Assembly (NCBI GenBank): GCA_003157225.1 | Contig: PMIZ01000146.1 | Location: 1-16,726, forward strand | Source of the DNA: Actinomycetota bacterium | Lineage (GTDB): Bacteria > Actinomycetota > Thermoleophilia > RBG-16-64-13 | DNA: 16,726 bases | Direction: 5' to 3' | Shown: in pieces, positions 1 through 6,559 of the stretch | Numbering within the stretch: the stretch's first letter is position 1 | Layout of the letters: each line of letters opens with the position of its first letter | Program-made: the position numbers and the translations under genes | The notes under the pieces: model-generated | The model's input: the letters and a program-made list of their open reading frames with translations, nothing else | Database searches by the model: none | What the model was told of the DNA's origin: nothing

Positions 1-843
1 TTCATCGAGTACCACAACCTGCAGCGGCAGTTGCTCTTCACCGAGAGCGACATCGAGGAGAACCTGCCGAAGGCGGTGGCGGCCGAACGTCACCTGCGTG
101 CGGCCAACTCCGCGGTCGAGGTGGAGGGAGTGGTGGCGGACTTCAGCCCCGCGAACGCCGAGCGCCTGGTCAAGGACGCCGACGTGATCGTGGACGGCCT
201 CGACAATTTCGAGACCCGGTTCTTGGTGAACGACGTGGCCCTCAAGACGGGAGTGCCCTGGGTCTACGGCGGTGCGATCGGCTCCACCGGGATGACCGCG
301 ACCTTCTTGCCAGGGGAAGCTCCGTGTTTTCGTTGCCTTGTGAGCGCCCCGCCCATGGGCGCGATGATGACGTGCGACACGGCCGGCGTCGTGAATGCCG
401 CCCCCTGGATCGTCGGGTCCATGGAAGCGGCCGAGGCTATCAAGATCCTGCTTGGCACGGCGCCTGTCAGCCGCGACCTGATGGTGTTCGATCTCTGGGA
501 GCGGGCGTTCGACTCGGTCTCGCTCACAGGCTTTGCCTCGGCCGATTGCCCCGCCTGCCGGGGCGAATACGAGTTTCTCGAGCGAAAACGGGGCACCCGC
601 GTCACGAGTCTGTGTGGCCAGAACGCCGTGCAGATCTGGAACCCGGCGGGGGCCGGGCTGTCCCTCCCGGAGCTTCGAGGCCGACTTGCCGCGCTCGGAG
701 AAGTGGAGAGCAGTGAGCTGATGCTTCGCTTCACCTCAGGTGAGCAGGAACTGGTAGTGTTCTTCGACGGCCGTGCCATCGTGCGGGGCACGCGCGACGA
801 GGCCCTGGCCAAGGCGCTCTACGCCAAGTACGTGGGGATGTGA
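1..843 (+). CDS. ThiF/MoeB/HesA-family E1-like adenylyltransferase, 5' end outside window
   Basis: Family enzymes adenylate the C-terminal glycine of a ubiquitin-like sulfur carrier (ThiS or MoaD) in thiamine or molybdopterin synthesis, in the cytoplasm. The frame is open from base 1 and opens with EYHNLQRQLLF, the family NLQRQ nucleotide-site motif, so the true start and the GxGxxG segment lie upstream. A TTG at 31 is only an internal Leu. 280 residues are visible. Other motifs are DGLDNFETRFLVND, a zinc pair CFRC (bases 325-336) and CPAC (547-558), and TCDTAGV with the usual catalytic-cysteine region before a GS.EA.EAIK helix. After the second zinc pair an extra C-terminal domain begins CGQNAVQI and ends DGRAIVRGT...YAKYVG, as in the longer ThiF/MoeB proteins of Gram-positive bacteria. 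No thi or moa gene lies downstream, so the sequence alone does not decide between ThiF and MoeB. It converges on the next gene. Confidence 0.9.
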   Translation, partial: FIEYHNLQRQLLFTESDIEENLPKAVAAERHLRAANSAVEVEGVVADFSPANAERLVKDADVIVDGLDNFETRFLVNDVALKTGVPWVYGGAIGSTGMTATFLPGEAPCFRCLVSAPPMGAMMTCDTAGVVNAAPWIVGSMEAAEAIKILLGTAPVSRDLMVFDLWERAFDSVSLTGFASADCPACRGEYEFLERKRGTRVTSLCGQNAVQIWNPAGAGLSLPELRGRLAALGEVESSELMLRFTSGEQELVVFFDGRAIVRGTRDEALAKALYAKYVGM

Positions 844-858
844 GCGGCGTTCGTGACT

Positions 859-875
859 CGCGGCGCCTGGCCGCG
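859..875. terminator. Short GC hairpin between convergent genes
   Basis: CGCGGC (859-864) pairs with GCCGCG (870-875) around the loop GCCTG. It fills the 32-bp space between the stop codons of the adenylyltransferase (+) and the SDR (-), so it could serve both. No T-run follows on either strand, so an intrinsic terminator is only possible. Confidence 0.35.
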
Positions 876-1874
876 CTACGACCGTCCCAGGTAGCTGCCC
901 AGCCCCTCCCGCAGGGGTATGGTCAGGAATTCGGGAAAGCGTTCGGCCACCAAGCGTCTCTCTTCCTCCGACACCGCTCCGCCCTGGCTGACGAAGTCCA
1001 CCGCACCGGGGCTGAGTGGCCGTCCGGGGAAGTGCTGCATGAGGGCTCCCTGGACCTTGCCGATGGACTTCGGGATGCGAAGGATCGGCCTCCGCCGGCC
1101 CATTGCGGCTAGCGCCAGCCGGAGGAACTGCGGGAGAGTCACCACATCGGGGCCGCCAAGGCCGAAGGTAGTGTCGAGGCTCCTCTCCGGTTGTTCGAAA
1201 ACAAGCGTGAAGAATCGCCCGATGTCCTCCACGAATAGGGGCGTCAGCGCTTGCAGTCCGGCGCCGAATGTGGGCACGAAGGGTAGGTAGTCGGAGTAGT
1301 GGAGGATGCGGTTGAGCGCGGTGTCGCCCTGCCCATACGCCCAGCAGCTCCGTACGATCGTCCAAGCCAGCCCGCTGCCACGGACGGCCTCCTCCGCCTG
1401 CCACTTGGCCCTGTCCCAGTAGGTAGAAGGGTCTGCCGACACGCTGATGCCGCTCATATAGACAAAGCGGGGGGCGTCTTCCCCGTAGCGCTTCAGGTCC
1501 GGTCCGGTCGTCGAGCGGCCGTAGGCTCGAGCCACGGCGGCCAGTAGATTGACCGTTCCCCCCCGATCGACGACGTCGTAAGTGAGGCCTCGTCCGGGGT
1601 CCTCCACGGGGGCGCCCGTGAACTGCACCGCCTGGACGATCGCCTCTACGCCCGTGACCGGCGCGTCAAGCGAGACCGGCTCGGTGACGTCGGCCTCTAC
1701 GAAGGTGAGGCGTCCCTGGCCCAGCGCTTGACGCCCCGCTTCCTGCTTTTCGAAGATGGTCATGGCACGCGCGCTCGACTGGCCCATCGCACGGACCGAA
1801 TGGCCTGCCTGCAACAGATGCCTGCTGATAGTGCTTCCCACGAATCCGGTCGCACCGGAGACAAGAATCAACAT
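876..1874 (-). CDS. NAD(P)-binding atypical SDR (NmrA / NDUFA9-like epimerase family)
   Basis: A 332-residue Rossmann protein. The N-terminus MLILVSGATGFVGST carries GxxGxxG at residues 8-14, the dinucleotide-binding turn of extended and atypical SDRs. Further family signatures are VEADVTEP (adenine-pocket Asp), FVYMSGISVS, and the segment with WDRAKWQAEEAV followed by WTIVRSCWAYG. In the usual YxxxK pair the Tyr position is occupied by Trp; a Tyr sits one residue earlier. This is seen in NmrA-like and other atypical members that bind NAD(P) without classic catalysis. The start is well supported: ATG at 1874 is preceded by AAGGGGGA. It is divergent from the MscS gene (89 bp apart) and convergent with the adenylyltransferase. 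The substrate is unknown; possible roles are quinone or lipid-linked reductase, or a redox-sensing regulator. Confidence 0.85.
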   Translation of the reverse strand: MLILVSGATGFVGSTISRHLLQAGHSVRAMGQSSARAMTIFEKQEAGRQALGQGRLTFVEADVTEPVSLDAPVTGVEAIVQAVQFTGAPVEDPGRGLTYDVVDRGGTVNLLAAVARAYGRSTTGPDLKRYGEDAPRFVYMSGISVSADPSTYWDRAKWQAEEAVRGSGLAWTIVRSCWAYGQGDTALNRILHYSDYLPFVPTFGAGLQALTPLFVEDIGRFFTLVFEQPERSLDTTFGLGGPDVVTLPQFLRLALAAMGRRRPILRIPKSIGKVQGALMQHFPGRPLSPGAVDFVSQGGAVSEEERRLVAERFPEFLTIPLREGLGSYLGRS

Positions 1875-1947
1875 GAGTCCCCCTTCTTCGCGGAGCGTCG
1901 TCCCGGCGTCAGGACGCCCTGCTCTCTATGTTCTCACCCGGTCGCGC

Positions 1948-1953
1948 TATAGT
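1948..1953 (+). promoter_or_regulatory. Candidate -10 box giving a near-leaderless mscS-type mRNA
   Basis: TATAGT (5 of 6 to TATAAT) ends 10 bases before the ATG at 1964. A start site about 7 bases after it would leave a leader of only a few bases, which fits the absence of any Shine-Dalgarno sequence. No convincing -35 hexamer is visible. Confidence 0.35.
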
Positions 1954-1963
1954 GGGCGGGCGT

Positions 1964-2800
1964 ATGAGCTTCTGGCACAACAACGAGCACGTTTTCGTGA
2001 ACGCCGGGGTTTCGGTCCTGGTACTGGTTGCCGCCTGGTTGCTGTACTGGGGTCTGCGGAAAGGCATCGATCGGTTCTCGCGGCGGCGGAATCTCGCAGA
2101 GGCCGATCCGGGTGCTGAGACCCGATTCAGGATGATCGAGCGGCTGTCCGCCGTCGTGCTGCTCTTCGTGGCGGTGGGCCTGGTCTTCTGGATCATGGAC
2201 GTCTCGGCGCTCAAGCGCGTGGCCGTGGGCATCTTCGCTTCCGCCGGCGTCGCGGGGATCGCGCTTGGATTCGCCGCCCAGACCACCATGGCGAACCTGG
2301 TGTCGGGCATCATCATCGCCTTCGCTCAGCCCATCCGGCTGGGTGACAACGTCAAGATCGACGACGAATACGGCGCCGTGGAATCCATCAGTCTCTTCTA
2401 CACCTACATCCGTACCTGGGACAACCGGCGCCTCATCATTCCCAACAAATTGCTTTCCGACAAGAGCATCCGCAACTACACGCTGGTGGACCCCCGCATG
2501 CCGGCGCTCGTACTGCTGCGTCTGGACCACGACGCCGATGTGGACGCGGTCCGGACTCTGCTGCTCAAGGAGGCGAGGGAACACCCGCTGTTTCTCCCCG
2601 ATCTGGACCCCAATGTACAGGTAGTCGATGCGGACGAGAGCGGCGTCTCGGTGAGGCTCATGGCCTGGGCGGCCACGCAGTCCGACGCCTGGACGCTGGC
2701 GGTGGACGTTCGTGAAACCGTCGTGCGAGAACTGGCCGGGTTGGTGGTGCCGGTGGCGGTGCGCTGGAGCCGGGTGATGTCAGAGCCGGAGGCGTCGTGA
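1964..2800 (+). CDS. MscS-type small-conductance mechanosensitive channel
   Basis: A membrane channel that opens under membrane tension to release solutes on hypo-osmotic shock. From the chosen start it has 278 residues. There are three hydrophobic segments (about 10-30, 58-80 and 84-112), the last being the Gly/Ala-rich pore helix (FASAGVAGIALGFAAQ...ANLVSGIII). Next comes the beta-domain signature PIRLGDNVKIDDEYGAVESI, then RTWDNRRLIIPNKLL, both strongly MscS-like, and a mixed alpha/beta C-terminal cage domain. An in-frame ATG at 1928 would add 12 residues (MFSPGRAIVGGR) that do not look like family sequence. ATG 1964, just after a -10-like TATAGT, is preferred. Neither start has a good ribosome site. 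The gene ends in a GTGA overlap with the transporter gene, which implies coupled translation. The length is typical of short MscS family members. Confidence 0.9.
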   Translation: MSFWHNNEHVFVNAGVSVLVLVAAWLLYWGLRKGIDRFSRRRNLAEADPGAETRFRMIERLSAVVLLFVAVGLVFWIMDVSALKRVAVGIFASAGVAGIALGFAAQTTMANLVSGIIIAFAQPIRLGDNVKIDDEYGAVESISLFYTYIRTWDNRRLIIPNKLLSDKSIRNYTLVDPRMPALVLLRLDHDADVDAVRTLLLKEAREHPLFLPDLDPNVQVVDADESGVSVRLMAWAATQSDAWTLAVDVRETVVRELAGLVVPVAVRWSRVMSEPEAS

Positions 2801-4104
2801 AGCAGAAGATCTGGGGACTCGACCGCAACGTATTTTGGGCGGGGATCACGTCCTTCTTGATGGATGTGAGCTCCGAGATGATCTACTCCCTGATCCCGAT
2901 CTTTCTCTCGTCGGTCCTGGGAGTCAACAAGTCGCTCATCGGGGTCATCGAAGGGATTGCCGAATCCACCGCCAGCATGCTTAAGATGGTGGCGGGGTGG
3001 CTGAGCGACAAGCTGGGACGGCGCAAACCGCTGATGGTGTTCGGGTACGGCGTGTCGACACTCAGCCGGCCGCTGATGGCGCTGGCGGGAGGCTGGGGGA
3101 TGGTCCTCGCATCCCGTTTCGTCGATCGCTTCGGCAAGGGAGTGCGTACTGCGCCGCGGGATGCCATCATCGCCGACTCCTGTGAGAAACGAAGGCTTGG
3201 GCACTCCTTCGGTTTTCACCGAGCGATGGACCAGTTCGGGGCCGTCGTAGGCCCGGCGACCGCCTTTCTGATTCTGTCCCTCCGCCCCGGGGGATACCGC
3301 ACTGTCTTTTGGATCTCGATGATTCCAGGCGTCCTCTGCGTCGCCGTGATAGTCCTCTTCATCAAGGAGAGGCGGCGAACAAGAGGGGACGAGATGGCCA
3401 GCGCTGCAAGCTGCGAGCCGAACGGTGACAGCTCGACGGGCGGTGGGGAGGCGACGGTTGCCGGTGGCGCCACAAGCGTCGCCAAGGCCACGGGGCCCGG
3501 CACAGGCGCCGGCGGCGGCGGGCGCTTCGCGCGGCTTCGCCGTCTCCGCGGCCCGCTGCTCGCCTACCTGGTGGTGACGGCCATCTTCTCCCTCGGCAAC
3601 AGCTCCGACGCGTTCTTGATCTTGCGGGCCCGAGACCTGCAAGTTGCGACCGTGATGATTCCCGTGCTCTACCTCATGTTCAACCTGGTGTACTCGGTGC
3701 TCTCGCTGCCGGCTGGCCTGCTTGCCGACCGCATCGGCAGGCGGAAAGTGGCTCTGCTTGGTTTCGCCGTCTTCGCGGTGGCCTACGCTTGGATGGCCAT
3801 GGCTCGCTCCCAGGCGGCGGCCTGGGGGGTCTTTGCCGTCTACGGCGTCTACATGGGCATAGCCGACGGCAACGGCCGGGCGCTTCTCGCCGAGTTCTCG
3901 TCGGGGGCGCGGCACGGAACGGCCTTCGGCGCTTACCACATGGCGGTGGGTCTCACGGCCCTGCCGGCCAGCATCATCGCCGGTCTGCTGTACGACCACG
4001 TATCCGCGGCGGCGCCCTTCTGGCTGGGCGCGGCCGGCGCCGTTCTCGCTGGAGTGCTGATGCTGGCGCTGGTGCCGGAGCCGCGGAGACTCCGCGAGGG
4101 CTAG
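2797..4104 (+). CDS. MFS transporter (12-TM type)
   Basis: A 435-residue permease. It starts at a GTG overlapping the TGA of the MscS gene (GTGA), so the two are translationally coupled. The N-half matches a recognisable MFS subgroup: FLMDVSSEMIYSL in TM1, IGVIEGIAESTASMLK in TM2, then WLSDKLGRRKPL (the loop 2-3 motif A), and DRFGKGVRTAPRDAIIADS, a conserved signature of this subgroup. The second half repeats motif A as LLADRIGRRK. The central cytoplasmic loop (about residues 192-248) is long and low complexity, rich in Gly, Ala, Ser and Thr. The substrate is not predictable; the family name is often just putative exporter or sugar/drug transporter. A GC hairpin (CGCGGA 4082-4087 with TCCGCG 4091-4096) lies at the very end of the gene, just before the stop. 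Confidence 0.9.
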   Translation: MKQKIWGLDRNVFWAGITSFLMDVSSEMIYSLIPIFLSSVLGVNKSLIGVIEGIAESTASMLKMVAGWLSDKLGRRKPLMVFGYGVSTLSRPLMALAGGWGMVLASRFVDRFGKGVRTAPRDAIIADSCEKRRLGHSFGFHRAMDQFGAVVGPATAFLILSLRPGGYRTVFWISMIPGVLCVAVIVLFIKERRRTRGDEMASAASCEPNGDSSTGGGEATVAGGATSVAKATGPGTGAGGGGRFARLRRLRGPLLAYLVVTAIFSLGNSSDAFLILRARDLQVATVMIPVLYLMFNLVYSVLSLPAGLLADRIGRRKVALLGFAVFAVAYAWMAMARSQAAAWGVFAVYGVYMGIADGNGRALLAEFSSGARHGTAFGAYHMAVGLTALPASIIAGLLYDHVSAAAPFWLGAAGAVLAGVLMLALVPEPRRLREG

Positions 4105-4161
4105 GACCCCGAGGGCCGAGCGAAGGCGAAGGCCTCCCGATCCCCCCCATACAGTCAGGGC

Positions 4162-4245
4162 CCAAGGGGTCGTGCGGGCGTCCGCCAGGTGCGACAGGGG
4201 CTGTTGATGGGCTGGCTGTGAAGAGGGGCCTGCGCGACCCCTTGG
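4162..4245. repeat. 84-bp inverted repeat / long stem-loop between convergent genes
   Basis: Bases 4162-4179 pair with 4228-4245 over 18 positions. The outer 11 (CCAAGGGGTCG against CGACCCCTTGG) are perfect and the inner seven contain two G-T pairs. The loop is 48 bases. The right arm ends directly against the stop codon of the HAD gene and the structure lies 57 bp after the MFS stop. It could be a shared transcription end or mRNA 3' stabiliser. It also resembles a very small inverted-repeat element, but I see no target-site duplication. Confidence 0.6.
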
Positions 4246-4992
4246 TCACTGCAGCCCCTCCAGGATGCCGGGCAGCTCCCGGTGATCGCGGATCACGAAG
4301 TCGGCCTCGGGCGACTCGGTGTGGTCCATGACGCTTGCACAGCGGATGGCGACCATGCCGACGTTCTTGGCGCCGAGAATGTCGGTACGAGGGGTGTCGC
4401 CGATGTGCGCGGCCCGATTGGTCTCTGCCGCCAAGGCGGCAAGGGTCGAGACGAACATCCGCGGGTCGGGCTTGGGATAGCCCGTCTCATCTGAGAAGGT
4501 GAGCGCCGAGAAGTGCTGCAGCAGCCCGTCCTTGTCCAGGAACTCCCGCAACACCCGTCCGGGAGTGAGACTCGTATCGGAAATCAGGCCCAGCCGATAG
4601 CCCAAGGCGGCGAGTCGAGGAATCGTCTCCGCTACGCCACGCACCAGGGGGATGCTGCCCACGCGCGCCGCGTTCTCGATGTCGAGGATGACCCGAGACA
4701 GCACTTCCTGACCCACCGATCTGTCGTCCACGCCGAACTGCTCCAGGAAGAAGTACGCCTCCTCACGCGCGCCGAAATGCCGTCCGCCGGTCCACGCGGC
4801 CATGTAGGCCTCGAACCCTGAGTCATAGACCCGCTCCATCTCCCCGTCGGTGGGATGCAGGCCGGCCGCCGCGAGCAACTCACCGAGCGCATCCATTCGG
4901 CGCGGCTTCACCTGCTCCCAAGAGCCATGGTCGGCGGAATAGAGCGTATTCCAGAAGTCGAAGGTGAGGGCGGTGAGCGGCGCGCGCGGCAT
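4246..4992 (-). CDS. HAD-superfamily hydrolase, haloacid-dehalogenase-like with DxWNT nucleophile motif
   Basis: A 248-residue cytoplasmic HAD protein, probably a small-molecule phosphatase. All four HAD motifs are visible: I DFWNT (nucleophile D12), II ISDTS (S138), III YPKPDP (K174), IV GDTPRTD (D199, D204). A helical cap lies between I and II (about 20-110). In motif I the second Asp, which normally protonates the leaving group, is Trp14. DFWNT variants occur in several HAD groups, so this is not inactivation by itself, but it argues against classic phosphatase chemistry. The start ATG at 4992 sits inside one copy of a 35-bp direct repeat, in a GC hairpin, with no Shine-Dalgarno sequence. 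No other start fits, because motif I begins at residue 12. It is divergent from the SLH glucosaminidase gene. Confidence 0.87.
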   Translation of the reverse strand: MPRAPLTALTFDFWNTLYSADHGSWEQVKPRRMDALGELLAAAGLHPTDGEMERVYDSGFEAYMAAWTGGRHFGAREEAYFFLEQFGVDDRSVGQEVLSRVILDIENAARVGSIPLVRGVAETIPRLAALGYRLGLISDTSLTPGRVLREFLDKDGLLQHFSALTFSDETGYPKPDPRMFVSTLAALAAETNRAAHIGDTPRTDILGAKNVGMVAIRCASVMDHTESPEADFVIRDHRELPGILEGLQ

Positions 4993-5016
4993 CGCGCGCG
5001 CGCCCGAGACCGAACC
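4982..5016. repeat. 35-bp direct repeat, copy 1 (covers the HAD start codon)
   Basis: Identical over all 35 bases to 5049-5083, with a 67-bp period. It contains alternating GC runs either side of GCAT (a hairpin-capable, Z-DNA-prone sequence) followed by CCCGAGACCGAACC. On the minus strand the GCAT is the ATG of the HAD gene plus its first codons. Confidence 0.9.
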
Positions 5017-5048
5017 CCGGTTACAAACCGACGTGCGTTACGTGTTCT

Positions 5049-5083
5049 GCGCGCGGCATCGCGCGCGCGCCCGAGACCGAACC
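5049..5083. repeat. 35-bp direct repeat, copy 2
   Basis: Exact second copy of 4982-5016. On the minus strand it also carries the ATGCCGCGCGC of the HAD start, but out of phase (67 bp is not a multiple of three). That reading frame stops after 12 codons, so it encodes only a decoy-like mini-ORF in the HAD leader. The spacer between copies (5017-5048) contains a small hairpin, CGGTT/AACCG. Confidence 0.9.
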
Positions 5084-5146
5084 GGCCAAGGGACTGGCGG
5101 AGTGTTTCGAAGGTGCGACCACCAGCTCTCCTATCGTCAAACATGC

Positions 5147-5259
5147 AGGGCTATCAGCCCTAACCCGGAAAGTATAGAGGTTGCAAGACCACCCAGTCCT
5201 CTCGGAAGACCGGGCAGTGGGCCCCTCCCGAGCCGCACTGAAGAAGCACGGAGAGGCGT
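5147..5259 (+). promoter_or_regulatory. Foldable 5' leader of the SLH glucosaminidase gene, no known class
   Basis: Consecutive hairpins are visible. AGGGCT (5147-5152) pairs perfectly with AGCCCT (5156-5161). An interrupted stem then runs from CCAC (5189-5192) to GTGG (5217-5220), with inner CC/GG and GTC/GAC pairs around a 9-base loop. CTCGG (5201-5205) can alternatively pair with a downstream CCGAG. A ribosome site GGAGAGG (5250-5256) precedes the ATG. I compared it by eye with c-di-AMP (ydaO) and c-di-GMP leaders, which often precede wall hydrolases, and found no match to their conserved cores. A TATAGA at 5173-5178 has no -35 partner. Confidence 0.3.
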
Positions 5260-6513
5260 ATGTTGCTATCCTTGTCCAAGATGAACCGCAGATTGTTGAA
5301 GTTTGTGGGGCTTTGCGCCCTTGCTTTTGTGATCGTTTCTGCCGGAGTGCTTCTGGCTCCGCAGATTGCCGCGGCCCAGGCTACCGGCTTCACCGACGTC
5401 CCTGATTCTCACCCCTATCACGTCCAGATCGAGACGCTCGCGCAACTCGGCATCATAGCGGGCTTCTCGGACGGAACATTCCGGCCGGGGGATCCGGTGA
5501 CCCGGCAGCAATTCGCCAAGATGGTAATTCTCGCCATGCGGATCGAGGTGAGCGAAGACGACAAGTCCACCTTCATCGACGTCAAGAAGAGCTCTGACGT
5601 GGAGCTCTACCCCGACAACTACGTGGCGGCCGCCGCTCGAGAGGACATCGTCACCGGGTACCAGGGCCCGTCCGGCTCGTACTTCAGGCCGGACGCGACC
5701 ATCACCCTGGCTCAGATGGTCACCATGGGTACCCGCGCCTGCGACAGGCCGCTGTACGTTCCACCGGACTCCTACAAGTCGGCCTGGGGCAGCTTCGACA
5801 CCGTGCACTCGGTGATCGCTCGCGTGGCCCAGTACAACGGGCTCCTGCGGGAATTGGCTCCGGCGGGTCTCAAGTTGGTCTCTCCCTGGGGAAAAGCCAC
5901 CCGGGGCCAGGCCGCCGCCCTGCTCTTCAACGTCATGGGCACCGACACCGCGGGCCTCAACGGCCGTTTCCTCGGCACCTCCGACGATCTGGTGAAGATG
6001 TTTCGCGACGCCACCAACGGCAACGACGGCAAGTTCTCCATCCCACTGCCTGATCTGGCCAAGCTCTACATCAAATACGGCAAGCGCTTCGGCATTCGCG
6101 CCGACATGGCCTGGGCCCAGATGATCCATGAGACCGGCTACGGCCAGTATGGGGGAGACGTCTCCCCGACCCAGAACAACATGGTGGGCATCGGGGCGAC
6201 CGGCGGAGGAGTGCCCGGCAACTCGTTTGCGACCCCGGAACTCGGCGTGATCGCCCAGTTTGCTCACCTGGCTTGGTATCTCTACCCCGATCACGTGTCC
6301 GATCCCTACTGTGTCCTGGTCACCCAGCCCGCCGACGGGCCCATCACCACCCCCGGAGATCCCCGCCACTTTGTCCAGCCCGACGGGAGTCCCCACAAGG
6401 ACACCGTGCGCACCGTCTACGATCTCAGCGGCAAGTGGGCGGTCGGCCCTACCTACGGGTCGGCCATCCAAGCCCTGGCGAACAAGATTCAGGTCACCTG
6501 CGGACTCTGGTAG
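5260..6513 (+). CDS. Secreted SLH-domain glucosaminidase (GH73-type autolysin)
   Basis: 417 residues. The signal peptide has a basic n-region (MNRR), a hydrophobic core and an AAA-Q cleavage site near residue 39. Three S-layer-homology domains follow: 43-92 (GFTDVPDSHPY...GFSDGTFRPGDPVTRQQFA, textbook), about 105-160 (TGYQG...YFRPDATITLAQM), and a degenerate one at 165-225. The C-terminal half (about 235-400) looks like an endo-beta-N-acetylglucosaminidase domain: MAWAQMIHETGYGQYGG, with likely catalytic Glu291, then NNMVGIGATGGG and FATPELGVIAQFAHLAWY. It probably binds secondary wall polymer through SLH and cuts peptidoglycan glycan strands outside the cell during growth or division. The start is ATG 5260 with GGAGAGG three bases upstream; an in-frame ATG at 5281 (MNRR) lacks a ribosome site. 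The leader looks structured. It is divergent from the HAD gene. Confidence 0.9.
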   Translation: MLLSLSKMNRRLLKFVGLCALAFVIVSAGVLLAPQIAAAQATGFTDVPDSHPYHVQIETLAQLGIIAGFSDGTFRPGDPVTRQQFAKMVILAMRIEVSEDDKSTFIDVKKSSDVELYPDNYVAAAAREDIVTGYQGPSGSYFRPDATITLAQMVTMGTRACDRPLYVPPDSYKSAWGSFDTVHSVIARVAQYNGLLRELAPAGLKLVSPWGKATRGQAAALLFNVMGTDTAGLNGRFLGTSDDLVKMFRDATNGNDGKFSIPLPDLAKLYIKYGKRFGIRADMAWAQMIHETGYGQYGGDVSPTQNNMVGIGATGGGVPGNSFATPELGVIAQFAHLAWYLYPDHVSDPYCVLVTQPADGPITTPGDPRHFVQPDGSPHKDTVRTVYDLSGKWAVGPTYGSAIQALANKIQVTCGLW

Positions 6514-6559
6514 CATGGGCGCGGCAATATCTGCGCGCTAGAAAGGATCTCCGCGAGTC

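Noticed and set aside
1928..1963. Earlier ATG for the MscS gene
   Set aside because: No ribosome site and non-family residues; the -10-like TATAGT lies between it and the preferred ATG.
2476..3999. 507-codon open frame on the minus strand over mscS/MFS
   Set aside because: Low-complexity His/Arg/Asp-rich translation with no recognisable domain, antisense to two well-supported genes.
4982..5083. Two 35-bp repeats with a 32-bp spacer, CRISPR-like in size
   Set aside because: Only two copies, GC-alternating sequence, one copy overlapping a start codon and no cas genes.
5100..5259. c-di-AMP or c-di-GMP riboswitch
   Set aside because: Conserved cores of these classes could not be found by eye; kept only as an unclassified leader.
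5266..6516. 416-codon open frame antisense to the SLH glucosaminidase
   Set aside because: Antisense shadow of a gene with signal peptide, SLH and hydrolase motifs.
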